The notes: generated by a model not told the origin, from the letters alone. Shown: positions 5,768-12,957, numbered from the stretch's first letter. The stretch is DNA of 12,957 nucleotides from Acidimicrobiia bacterium (GCA_009377735.1 WHTL01000083.1:1-12957); one strand, 5' to 3'. A program made the numbers and translations.

Positions 5768-7837
5768 CTATCCACCTATTGCCAGGATGGCCCCGTCCGG
5801 GAAGTGCACGCCCAGGTGTTGAGGCATCACGTATCCGAGAAGGAAGTAGACGAGGCTTCCGAGGAGAGTAAGGTCCCTGATCTTGTGCAAGAGAGGTCGT
5901 TCATCACGCAACGCTGCGAAGGGAAAGACAACCACGTACAGCAGGCTGGCCGGCACGATCCCCAGTGCCCACGCCAGACCCGGGAGAGCGAGAAGCCATG
6001 CCGAAATGTACCTGTATGACCGCACCGAACCCTCAGTCTCGACATCGCCGAGTGTCGCCCTCCTCGCTTTCCATCCCTCCCAAAGCCGCCATGCGAGCAG
6101 AGCCAGAAAGAGGATCCCGACGATTCTCGGAACCGCCTTTGCTCCGGGCCGAAAACCGAAGGAGGCGACGCACACAGCGACTCCAGCGACCCCAAAGGCG
6201 AGGACCATCGCCAACTCCACCCCGCTGAGTGCTCGAACGGTATCTGGTCCACCGTCGACCTCCTCCTCGAACTCCGATGGGTGTTCGATCTGTGAGCCGA
6301 GGACTTCATCGCGTGCCACTGTCGCAGCAGCCCCGGACACACTCTCGATGACTTCAGCGCGCCTTTTCGCTGATCCGCGCCGGAGGATCGGCACTCCGAC
6401 GAGCACTAGGACCACCAGAGCGATGATGATCAGCACTCCGGGACGAAGCAGCCAGACATGCGATCCCCGGTTGATTTGCATCGACAGGTAGTAGTTCGTC
6501 TCCACAATCGGGAGGAGTATGAGACCGACCAGGAATGGAGCTGCCCCATAACCATACCGCTGCATGACGGTTCCGAGCACCCCGAAGACGACGAGGATCA
6601 GCACGCCGGTGTACTGCTTGAGGTCCGCATAGGACCCCATAAGGGCGAGAATCGTTACCAGGCAGACCATGATGCTTGGCGGTATCTCGGTGAGCTTCAC
6701 GATCCAGCGAATGAACATCATCCCCCAAACCGAGGTGAGGATGTTCGACATGACCAGCGTGAGGATTATCACCCAGATGAGATCCATCCGTTGCTCGAAT
6801 AGACGGGGCCCGGGGAAGATCCCGTGGATCTGGAAGGCACCGAGCATGACAGCGGTGCCCACTCCGGTGGGCACACCGAGGGCCAGGAAAGTCAGTAGCT
6901 GCCCGGCATCCTTGGCGTCGTTGGAAGCCTCCGGCGCGATCACCCCTTCGATGTTTCCTGTCCCGAACGAGTCGGGATCCTTCGAAACTCTCTTGGCGTC
7001 GAAGTAGGCTGCCCAAACTGCGATAGAGCCGCCGACACCGGGCAGCATTCCGATCACGGTGCCTCCGACACTCGAGCGGATGAGGAGGCGCCACCTACGC
7101 AGGACAGCCCGGACGCCCTTCCAGCCGTCGCCTTCCCAGGTGGTCGGGACTTGGGCGATCTTTACGTTGTATCGGAACAATTCAACCACGGTGGGAATGG
7201 CGAACAGGCCCAGGAGTACCGGCACGAGCCTGATTCCATCCTCCAGAGTCCTGATGCCGAAGGTGAAGCGGATCTCTCCGACGGTCGCATTAAGACCCAC
7301 CAGCCCGACCAACATCCCCACGGCACCCGAGATCAGCCCCTTCACCGGATGGGAGCCCGCGGTCATGGCCACCAACGAGATGGCGGCGAGGCTGAGAACG
7401 GCGATCTCCGAGGGGCCGAACAGGAGCGCCACCGAGCGGATGATCGGGATCATCGCCACCACGATCACAACACCTACTAAGGCACCGAGCGCCGAGGCAG
7501 CCGCGGTGGCGCCGATCGCTTCGCCAGCCCGGCCCTGCTTAGCCATCGGATGCCCGTCGAGGACGGTCGCCGCGCTTAAACCGTCCCCTGGCACTCCTAT
7601 GAGGATCGATGTCAACGCTCCGGCGAACCCGCCTGCTGCCAACAAGGCTGACATGAAGCCCATGGCGGTCATGGTCTCCATGGTATAGGTGAAGGGGATC
7701 GCCAGGGCGAGCATTTTGGCCGAGGACAACCCGGGAATTAGGGATGCGACAGTCCCCAGCACGGTCGCCCCGATTATCAGTGCCAGCACCTCCGACTGAC
7801 CTAGAAAGCCGAGTGCGTCTCCGAAACCTTGAAACAT
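5768..7837 (-). CDS. tripartite tricarboxylate transporter permease, TctA-TctB fusion
   Basis: The 689-residue membrane protein joins both permease subunits. Residues 1-485 are TctA: LIPGLSSAKMLALAIPFTY (33-51), the loop GVPGDGLSAATVLDGHPMAK (81-100) and a second copy of the signature, LGVPTGVGTAVMLGAFQIHG (320-339), with about ten or more hydrophobic segments. A charged linker (about 485-538, rich in Glu and Arg) leads to a TctB-like domain of four membrane spans (541-689). TctA and TctB are usually separate genes, so this is a natural fusion that fixes their ratio. With the TctC-type lipoprotein encoded upstream, it forms a secondary importer, driven by an ion gradient, for a carboxylate. 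The start has GGAGAAAG upstream. The large-subunit gene begins 26 bp downstream, so uptake and oxidation of the substrate are probably co-expressed. Confidence 0.95.
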   Translation of the reverse strand: MFQGFGDALGFLGQSEVLALIIGATVLGTVASLIPGLSSAKMLALAIPFTYTMETMTAMGFMSALLAAGGFAGALTSILIGVPGDGLSAATVLDGHPMAKQGRAGEAIGATAAASALGALVGVVIVVAMIPIIRSVALLFGPSEIAVLSLAAISLVAMTAGSHPVKGLISGAVGMLVGLVGLNATVGEIRFTFGIRTLEDGIRLVPVLLGLFAIPTVVELFRYNVKIAQVPTTWEGDGWKGVRAVLRRWRLLIRSSVGGTVIGMLPGVGGSIAVWAAYFDAKRVSKDPDSFGTGNIEGVIAPEASNDAKDAGQLLTFLALGVPTGVGTAVMLGAFQIHGIFPGPRLFEQRMDLIWVIILTLVMSNILTSVWGMMFIRWIVKLTEIPPSIMVCLVTILALMGSYADLKQYTGVLILVVFGVLGTVMQRYGYGAAPFLVGLILLPIVETNYYLSMQINRGSHVWLLRPGVLIIIALVVLVLVGVPILRRGSAKRRAEVIESVSGAAATVARDEVLGSQIEHPSEFEEEVDGGPDTVRALSGVELAMVLAFGVAGVAVCVASFGFRPGAKAVPRIVGILFLALLAWRLWEGWKARRATLGDVETEGSVRSYRYISAWLLALPGLAWALGIVPASLLYVVVFPFAALRDERPLLHKIRDLTLLGSLVYFLLGYVMPQHLGVHFPDGAILAIGG

Positions 7838-7902
7838 CTACGTTCTTTCTCCATGGAAAGGTTGAGTGAACCAGGCTGGGCTGGCATCGGATCCGCCCCC
7901 TT

Positions 7903-7956
7903 CTTCGCGAAACGAAGGCGCGTGGAAAGTTGAGGCACCGACACCACCGTGGTGCC
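7903..7956 (-). promoter_or_regulatory. two hairpins between binding-protein and permease genes
   Basis: The 140-bp gap between the binding-protein stop and the permease start is the longest inside the operon. It holds CTTCG-CGAAA-CGAAG (7903-7917) and GGCACC with GGTGCC (7934-7939 and 7951-7956). No U-tract follows, so these are not classical terminators. Such hairpins often stabilise the upstream message or lower downstream readthrough, giving more binding protein than permease. This role is inferred. Confidence 0.4.
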
Positions 7957-7977
7957 GGCAATTCCTGATCGAACGGA

Positions 7978-9150
7978 TCAATCCGGCTCAGCCGCTCGGA
8001 GGATGTCCTCGTAGCGGGTGAAGACATCCAACTTGCTCTGCACTGTCGATCCGAGATCGTCGCCATGGACGTACGCGACCTCGTGACCGGCTTCGAGCGA
8101 CGACTCGACGTGCTCGGGATCATTGATCGCCGCCTCGAACACTGCCATAAGAGCGTCGCGTTGGGCTTCAGGAATGCCTGGGGGACCCACGATGGCTCTC
8201 GCTCCGGTGTCGGCTACGCTGCACACTTCCTCCGCGTTGGGGATTCCCTCTTCCACGATGGTGGGAACGTCCTCCGCGGCGACTTGTCGTTCGCAGGCAG
8301 TAGTGCCGATCAATTCGAGATCGTCGGGGTTCTCCTCTTCATACTGAGCGAGTGTCGCCATGGTGGTCCAGACCAGTTCAATGTCGCCTCGCAGCAGGGC
8401 CGCAACCATGTCGGAGGTGCCATCGAACAACACCTCGTCCACATTGAGGTCCACACCTTCATCGGCGAGAAGCTGCTGCATGACGATGAAGTCGGTCTGT
8501 GCGCCGGCCACGCCCAGTAGTAATGGTGTTTCCTGCGATCGGTCGATTAGTCCCTGAATGCTTTGCTCGGGCAGCTCCAGGCTGGTCGGTGCCATAAACG
8601 CCTTGTACGTAGCCGACAGGCCGGCGATATAGGTCCAGTCCTGGATATCGAATTGCGCGTCCCTGATCACCTGCATCCCGGCTGCGAGATCCACTCCGAC
8701 AAAGGCTAGGGTGAGACCATTCGGCTCGGCGCGCGACATCGTCTCGTATCCCACGAGCTGGCCGGCACCCGGGACATTCTCGACGATGACATCCACATCG
8801 GCGCCGGTCAGCTCCGCCAGCTGTTCCTTGACGAACAGCTCCAGATTGCGGAGCTGGAAGTCGAAGCCACCGCCCGGATCCGTGGCGGTGATCAGAGTGA
8901 GCACATCACCGTCTGAGAACGTGCCTTCGAAGGAGGCCTCTCCGGTGTCGCCGGACGAGGTGGTTTCCGTAGGCCCGTCTGCCTCGGTCGTGTCTGTGGT
9001 CTCTGCAGTTTCAATCGTGTCGACGGTCTCGGCGATTGTCGTGGTGGTCTCATCCGGCGCGTCGGCTCCGGAGTTCGAGTCGCCGCCACAGGCGGCGACC
9101 ACGAGAACTATCACCAATAGGAGCGCTGATATCCGATTTCCTCTACTCAT
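7978..9150 (-). CDS. TctC/Bug-type solute-binding lipoprotein of a tripartite tricarboxylate transporter
   Basis: From the ATG at 9150 the product is 390 residues. GGAGGA ends four bases before this ATG, which decides it over a longer reading from 9228. Residues 1-21 are a lipoprotein signal: Arg at 3 and 6, a hydrophobic stretch LLLVIVLVV and the lipobox VAAC with Cys21 as the lipidated residue. A linker of about 45 residues rich in Thr, Glu, Asp and Ser follows, a style common in actinobacterial lipoproteins. The binding domain has Bug-family features: a TATDPGGGFD start with the glycine-rich first loop, VENVPGAGQLVGYETM, and a C-terminal IVGPPGIPEAQRDALMAVFEAAINDPE. It would capture a carboxylated substrate outside the membrane for the fused permease. 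It heads the operon. The ligand is not predictable from sequence. Confidence 0.95.
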   Translation of the reverse strand: MSRGNRISALLLVIVLVVAACGGDSNSGADAPDETTTTIAETVDTIETAETTDTTEADGPTETTSSGDTGEASFEGTFSDGDVLTLITATDPGGGFDFQLRNLELFVKEQLAELTGADVDVIVENVPGAGQLVGYETMSRAEPNGLTLAFVGVDLAAGMQVIRDAQFDIQDWTYIAGLSATYKAFMAPTSLELPEQSIQGLIDRSQETPLLLGVAGAQTDFIVMQQLLADEGVDLNVDEVLFDGTSDMVAALLRGDIELVWTTMATLAQYEEENPDDLELIGTTACERQVAAEDVPTIVEEGIPNAEEVCSVADTGARAIVGPPGIPEAQRDALMAVFEAAINDPEHVESSLEAGHEVAYVHGDDLGSTVQSKLDVFTRYEDILRAAEPD

Positions 9151-9201
9151 GCTTCCTCCATATCCGTAGAGAGCCGCGGGCATCTCAATGGCTGCTTCGA
9201 G

Positions 9202-9228
9202 GCTATATGTCGAAACCAAATATGTCAA
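9202..9228 (-). promoter_or_regulatory. candidate promoter of the catabolic operon
   Basis: On the minus strand a perfect TTGACA (9228-9223) is followed after 15 bases by TATAGC (9207-9202), about 52 bases before the binding-protein ATG. The -35 box is consensus; the spacer is shorter than the ideal 17 and the -10 box is only fair. It lies in the most AT-rich part of the region, between the two divergent transcripts. Confidence 0.4.
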
Positions 9229-9253
9229 CGGATTTGATTAAATTGAAGTCAAC
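9205..9253. repeat. short direct repeats in the divergent control region
   Basis: ATATGTC occurs at 9205-9211 and 9220-9226, a 15-bp period, and GTCAAC at 9224-9229 and 9248-9253, a 24-bp period. They overlap the candidate promoter and could be regulator half-sites read on one face of the helix, but they are short and may be chance in AT-rich DNA. Confidence 0.3.
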
Positions 9254-9305
9254 TCACTTGCCTTGCGAGCCGGATCATGGAAAAATCAGTTTCCGTCGAA
9301 TCCTG

Positions 9306-9319
9306 CCTGCCCGTGCAGG
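9306..9319 (+). promoter_or_regulatory. inverted repeat ahead of the amidohydrolase gene
   Basis: CCTGC-CCGT-GCAGG is a perfect 5-bp stem with a 4-base loop, ending 22 bases before the ATG at 9342. In the leader RNA it would fold just upstream of the ribosome binding site (GGAG, 9333-9336); in DNA it could be an operator. Function is inferred. Confidence 0.3.
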
Positions 9320-9341
9320 TGTATCTAGAAACGGAGATTCC

Positions 9342-10721
9342 ATGGCTTACGACATCGTGTTGGAAAACGGCAGCGTCTATATCGGCGGGCACCTCGTCCC
9401 CGCTGATGTGTATGTCAAGGACGGTGTCATCGCCGCGTGCCAACGCCGGGGAGAACGAGAGCATGCCGAGGTCGGGGAGTCCATCGACGTGTCTGGGAAG
9501 ATCGTGGTTCCGGGTGCCATCGATACCCATACCCACACGCGCGAGCCTGGATACACCCACAAGGAGGACTTCTTCACGTCATCCCAGGCGGCAGCAGCAG
9601 GTGGGTACACCACTATCATCGACATGCCCAACGTCGAGCCCCCCACGGACACGGTCGAACTCTTCGAGAAGAAGCGGGAGTTGGCTGCGGGTAAGTCGAT
9701 CGTCGACTGGGGTCATTGGGTGGCGGGCACCAGACCCGACAGGATCCAGGCGTTCGCCGAAGCTGGCGTCACAGGATTCAAGATCTTCCAAGTCTCGGGT
9801 GCCTACCCGCACGATCCGCGCCTAGCCCTCAATGATGAGGGCGACCTGATGGCCTCCTTCAGGGCTATCGCAGATACCGGCCTGCCATGCCTCGTCCATC
9901 CGTTCAACCAGTCTCTCTTCGAGCGATTCCACAAGGAGGCCATGGACCGCGGAGAGAAGCCCGACGGGATCCTATTCAGCCGCATCTACACGACCGAGGA
10001 GATCTGGCACACGGCTGTCAACACCCTGCTTGCCCTCCAATCCATCACCGGTGTTCGCCTACAGCTCCTCCACACCCACTCGGCGGGAAGCATCGAGCTC
10101 ATCCGCCGGGCAAAGGAGCGGGGGCAGCGGGTGACTGCCGAGGCTGACCCCAAGTACTACCATTACACCCTGAGGGAGCTTCGCGAGCTCGGGCCGCGCA
10201 TTATCCCGGGAGGCTTCGTCACAGAGGACGCGGCCCGCGTGGACGCGATATTTCAGGCACTCCGCGACGGGACCATCGATAACATCGGCAGCGACCATGC
10301 TCCCCACACCGTGGAAGAGCTCGAGGTCGCCAAAACGGACGCGTGGCAAGCACACCTGGGTAGTGCCCAACTTGAGTGGGTATATGGCCTGATCCTGACG
10401 GACGTGGCCAACGACAAGCACTCTCTGCGACGGGCGGTGGAGCTTCTAAGCGAAGCCCCGGCGAAGCTGGCTGGAGTGTGGCCCCGAAAGGGACTGATCG
10501 CACCAGGGATGGACGCCGACCTGAATGTGATCGACCTCGACGAGGAGTACACGGTCACCGAAGACCGGGTCTATTCGAAGGTCGGCATCAGCGGCTACCT
10601 CGGGCGCCAGTTCAAAGGCCGTGTCAAGATGACGTTCCGACGTGGCGAGCTGATCGCCAAGGACGGCGAGGTGATCGGCCGGGCCGGAACAGGCCGGTAC
10701 ATCGGGAGCCATCCGCAGTAG
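9342..10721 (+). CDS. cyclic amidohydrolase (dihydropyrimidinase/allantoinase/hydantoinase family)
   Basis: The ATG at 9342 has GGAG five bases upstream and gives 459 residues, the family norm; a longer reading would run through the opposing lipoprotein gene. It is an amidohydrolase TIM barrel with a binuclear metal site: DTHTHTREPG (61-70, His63 and His65), the candidate carboxylated Lys147 in GVTGFKIF, His186, His244 and catalytic Asp318 in GSDHAPH. Such enzymes open cyclic amides (dihydropyrimidines, hydantoins, allantoin, dihydroorotate). The REPG and SDHAPH motifs point to the allantoinase/dihydroorotase side. Two conserved stretches are unusual: VHPFN (185-189) replaces the common HAEN, and EADPKYY (267-273) replaces ETCPHYL. 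The ring that is cleaved may thus be non-standard. It is divergent from the uptake and oxidation operon, with which it shares a 191-bp control region. Confidence 0.93.
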   Translation: MAYDIVLENGSVYIGGHLVPADVYVKDGVIAACQRRGEREHAEVGESIDVSGKIVVPGAIDTHTHTREPGYTHKEDFFTSSQAAAAGGYTTIIDMPNVEPPTDTVELFEKKRELAAGKSIVDWGHWVAGTRPDRIQAFAEAGVTGFKIFQVSGAYPHDPRLALNDEGDLMASFRAIADTGLPCLVHPFNQSLFERFHKEAMDRGEKPDGILFSRIYTTEEIWHTAVNTLLALQSITGVRLQLLHTHSAGSIELIRRAKERGQRVTAEADPKYYHYTLRELRELGPRIIPGGFVTEDAARVDAIFQALRDGTIDNIGSDHAPHTVEELEVAKTDAWQAHLGSAQLEWVYGLILTDVANDKHSLRRAVELLSEAPAKLAGVWPRKGLIAPGMDADLNVIDLDEEYTVTEDRVYSKVGISGYLGRQFKGRVKMTFRRGELIAKDGEVIGRAGTGRYIGSHPQ

Positions 10722-10886
10722 TCGGGCCCGCCACTCGGCCGGACGAAGACTTGAGGAGAGGGCATGCCCCCCTGACGGTCGACGCCGCATCGTCTTGGGC
10801 GGATTCAAGTGGTGATTGCAACATCTCAACGATTGAGGTGGTGTGCGATAGTTCACAAACAGCAGCGGGTCGAGGCTGTTCGGGCG
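10722..10886. other. non-coding stretch between amidohydrolase and IS30 remnant
   Basis: No convincing gene or terminator is visible after the amidohydrolase stop. A small inverted repeat CTCAA-CGA-TTGAG sits at 10825-10837. The segment from about 10800 onward probably belongs to the left end of the IS30 element. Confidence 0.5.
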
Positions 10887-11490
10887 ATGCGAGGCAAGAT
10901 GTGGTCACCGGGGCGGCCTTCGACTGCGCGGCGTGAGAATCGGGTGCGGTTCTGGGAGGGGATCGCTCGAGGGTTGTCGAGTGAGGACGCCGCGGCGGCA
11001 GCCGGGGTGTCGTCGGCGTTGGGGCGCGGTGGTTCCGCCAAGCTGGTGGGATGCCACCGCTTGATCTGGGCCCTGTGTCGGACCGCTATCTGTCATTCAA
11101 CGAGAGCGAGGAGATCGCCGTCCTCAATGCTCAGGAGGTTGGGGTGCGTGAGATCGCCCGACGCTTGGGCAGATCGCCATCAACGATCTCTCGGGAGCTG
11201 CGGCGGAAAGCTGCGACTCGCGGCAACGAACTAGCGTATCGGGCGTCGACGGCGCAGTGGCACGCCGAACGTCGTGCTAGCCGCCCGAAGGTGTCCAAGT
11301 TGGCTGCCAATGACAGGCTGCGTGAATACGTTCAGGACCGGCTGTCGGGGACCATCGCCAGACCGGACGGAGAGCTGGTCCCGGGTCCCGATGTGCGGTT
11401 CATAGGTCGGCGCCATGGCAGACGTGCCGATCGGCGGTGGGCAAAGGCGTGGAGTTCCGAACAGATCTCGAACCGGTTACGGATCGATTT
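10800..11490 (+). mobile_element. truncated IS30-family insertion sequence (left part)
   Basis: The segment holds the N-terminal portion of an IS30-type transposase and ends abruptly where the IS256 element begins. The left terminus is a guess near 10800-10825; its inverted repeat cannot be paired because the right end is missing from the window. IS30 elements are usually 1.0-1.5 kb with one transposase of 320-460 residues, so about half is absent here. Confidence 0.75.
10887..11490 (+). pseudogene. IS30-family transposase, frameshifted and truncated
   Basis: The reading begins near the ATG at 10887 (another lies at 10899; an earlier start is possible) with SPGRPSTARRENRVRFWEGI and GLSSEDAAAAAGVS. 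Near 11021-11024 the frame must move by -1: the upstream frame ends in GVSSALG, and the downstream frame resumes with ARWFRQAGGMPPLDL, as in intact relatives. The simplest event is loss of one G from a G run (five to four). The second part has the helix-turn-helix GVREIARRLGRSPSTISREL that recognises the terminal repeats, then SSEQISNRLRID, after which the IS256 element interrupts it. The DDE catalytic domain is missing, so no active enzyme can be made from this copy. Confidence 0.85.
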
Positions 11491-11523
11491 GGGCGTGTCA
11501 GATCATCTGTGTAAGAGGGGTGG
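11491..11523 (+). repeat. IS256 element left terminal inverted repeat
   Basis: Starts GGGCGTGTC and contains TCTGTGTA followed by a G-rich segment ending GTGG. It matches the reverse complement of 12902-12934 at 24 of 33 positions. Confidence 0.7.
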
Positions 11524-11573
11524 TCTGTGATAGTGGACTCTGACGGGTTGGAGTCAGGGTCCTTGAAAGGACC

Positions 11574-12886
11574 ATGATGACCGAGAAGAAGACGAGTGTG
11601 ACGCCTGAGACGGCCGTTGCGGCCTCGTCTGAGGGGCGCCCGGATGGGACTCCGTTGGTGTCTCCTGTGGTGGTGGATGAGCTGATGGAGCGGGTGGACC
11701 GTGAGGGAGCGGAGCTGTTGGGGCCTGATGGTCTCCTCAGTCAGGTGACGAAGGCGGTGCTGGAGCGTGCTCTCGATGAGGAGCTGTCGGATCATTTGGG
11801 GTATGAGAGGGGGGATCCGACGGGTCGGGGGTCGGGAAATTCTCGTAATGGCACTTCGCCGAAGACGGTGCATACCGATATCGGCACTGTCGATTTGGAT
11901 GCTGCTCGTGACCGTAACGGCACCTTCGAACCAAGGATCATCCCCAAGGACGCCACCCGTCTGGAGGGGTTCAACTCCCGGATCATCGCGCTTTACGCCC
12001 GCGGGATGACGGTGCGCGACATCAGAGCCCATCTCGCCGAGATCTACGACGTTGATGTGTCTCCGGATCTGGTCTCGAGGGTGACGGATGCGGTGTGGGA
12101 CGAGTTGGAGGAGTGGCGTAGCCGACCCCTCGATTCGGTCTATCCGATCGTCTATATCGACGCTCTCAACGTCAAGATCCGCGACGGGAACGTGCAGAAC
12201 CGTCCCGCATATCTCGCTGTGGGAGTGGATTTGGACGGCCGCAAGCATGTGCTGGGCGTCTGGATTGGGGACTCAGAGGGGGAAGGAGCCAAGTTCTGGT
12301 TGTCGGTGCTCACCGAACTCAAGAACCGGGGTGTCTCCGATGCTCTGATCGTGTGCTGTGACGGTCTCAAAGGCCTCCCCGACGCCATCGAAGCCACCTG
12401 GCCGAAAGCGGTCATCCAGACGTGTGTGATCCATCTCCTCCGGGGCTCGTTCCGTTACATATCGTGGAAGGACCGAAAGAAGACGGCTGCGGCGCTGCGA
12501 CCCATCTACACCCCCCCACACCCGACGCCGCACAAAAAGGTCTCGACGACTTCGAGGAGGGCGAGCTGGGGCGACGCTACCCCGCAGTGGTGCGAATGTG
12601 GCGAGACAACTGGGACGTCTTCATCCCCTTCCTCGACTACCCACCGGAGATACGAAAGATCGTGTACACGACCAACGCCATAGAGTCGATCAACTATCAG
12701 CTCCGCAAGGTCACCAAGAACCGAGGACACTTCCCCACCGAACGGGCCGCCCTCAAACTGCTATACCTAGCAGTGCGCAACATCGAAACATTAAGAGGAG
12801 GTGACATCGGCACCGGAACCAAAGGGTGGAAGGCCTGCCTCAACCAGCTCGCCATCTACTTCCCAGGGCGACTCCCCGTCGCCTAA
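11574..12886 (+). pseudogene. IS256-family (mutator-type) transposase with one frameshift
   Basis: GAAAGGA precedes paired ATGs at 11574 and 11577. The first frame gives about 313 residues with the family N-terminus ALDEELSDHLGYERGD and two catalytic Asp: Asp196 in PIVYIDALNVKIRDG and Asp263 in LIVCCDGLKGLPDAI. At the run of seven C (12511-12517) the frame must move by -1. It then continues as DAAQKGLDDFEEGELGRRYP and YTTNAIESINYQLRKVTKNRG, the Glu of the DDE triad being encoded at 12683-12685, and ends at 12886. An eighth C would restore a single protein of about 436 residues, near family size. Either the copy is dead, the base was lost in sequencing, or the C7 run allows ribosomal slippage. 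Nearly every other family feature is intact. Confidence 0.88.
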
Positions 12887-12901
12887 ACCCATGAACCGGA
12901 C

Positions 12902-12934
12902 CCACACCACATACACAGACATCCGGACAGGCCC
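12902..12934 (-). repeat. IS256 element right terminal inverted repeat
   Basis: Read on the minus strand it starts GGGCCTGTCC and contains TCTGTGTA, pairing with the left repeat at 11491-11523 (24 of 33 identical, outer GGGC and inner TCTGTGTA blocks strictly kept). The last 23 bases of the window beyond it show nothing recognisable. Confidence 0.65.
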
Positions 12935-12957
12935 GCACCGACCGCGGCTGCGGCTAT

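Larger units (their letters stand above)
11491..12934 (+). mobile_element. IS256-family insertion sequence, apparently full length
   Basis: A 1444-bp unit is bounded by imperfect 33-bp terminal inverted repeats and contains one IS256-type transposase gene in two frames. Its length is within the usual 1.2-1.5 kb. It sits inside the IS30 transposase gene. No matching 8-9 bp target duplication is seen: the left flank ends ATCGATTT and the right flank starts GCACCGAC, and the right flank does not obviously resume the IS30 gene. A deletion or recombination after insertion is likely. Confidence 0.8.

Noticed and set aside
9258..9286. Plus-strand promoter for the amidohydrolase (TTGCCT, 17 bases, AAAAAT)
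   Set aside because: Both boxes match consensus at only four of six positions; too weak to list as a feature, though the position is reasonable.
10722..10800. Rho-independent terminator after the amidohydrolase
   Set aside because: There are GC-rich stretches but no stable stem followed by a T-run.
11491..11530. Natural C-terminus of the IS30 transposase
   Set aside because: The codons after NRLRID read through the IS256 terminal repeat to a chance stop; the catalytic domain is missing.
1..12957. CRISPR array, tRNA, rRNA or defence system
   Set aside because: No regularly spaced repeats, cloverleaf or ribosomal sequence was seen, and all genes fit transport, catabolism or transposition.

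Overview
The window is GC-rich and densely coding. It looks like a chromosome or metagenome contig from an actinobacterium, possibly of the Acidimicrobiia. The hints are a solute-binding lipoprotein with a long Thr/Glu-rich linker behind its lipobox, GTG and TTG starts, GC-rich codon use, and actinobacterial-style IS30 and IS256 transposases. The taxonomic call is an inference; no rRNA or other marker is present.

Layout. Positions 1-140 form a perfect fold-back palindrome that breaks a luciferase-like monooxygenase gene and looks like an assembly or library artefact. From 9150 down to the left edge runs one tightly packed minus-strand gene string, probably a single operon. Its order is: TctC-type binding lipoprotein, fused TctA-TctB permease, a three-subunit molybdenum hydroxylase (large, FAD and 2Fe-2S subunits), a small cupin, an Asp/Glu-racemase-superfamily enzyme of arylmalonate-decarboxylase type, a RidA-family protein, and a luciferase-like flavin/F420 monooxygenase. 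Gaps are 0-30 bp or short overlaps except for 140 bp with hairpins between the binding protein and the permease. A cyclic amidohydrolase (dihydropyrimidinase/allantoinase/hydantoinase family) is divergently transcribed from 9342. The 191 bp between the two transcripts carry a candidate promoter and repeats.

From about 10800 to the right edge lies mobile DNA. The 5' part of an IS30-family element is cut at 11490 by an IS256-family element (11491-12934, imperfect 33-bp terminal inverted repeats). Both transposase genes carry one apparent single-base deletion in a homopolymer run.

How the genes may work together (inference). A tripartite tricarboxylate-type system imports a carboxylated compound. 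A molybdenum hydroxylase hydroxylates a heterocycle, a cyclic amidase and/or the monooxygenase opens the ring, and the RidA-like, cupin and decarboxylase/isomerase-like proteins process the acyclic products. The set recalls oxidative pyrimidine catabolism (molybdenum-dependent uracil dehydrogenase plus barbiturase) combined with Rut-like parts (a luciferase-like monooxygenase next to a RidA homologue), but it is not a canonical version of either. Several enzymes depart from family consensus at key positions: Gln for the catalytic Glu in the molybdenum subunit, no Arg in the RidA motif, a single active-site Cys in the racemase-superfamily protein, and altered motifs in the amidohydrolase. The locus is therefore a candidate for an undescribed N-heterocyclic or cyclic-amide carboxylate catabolic pathway. 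No regulator and no molybdenum-cofactor insertion gene is visible in the window.
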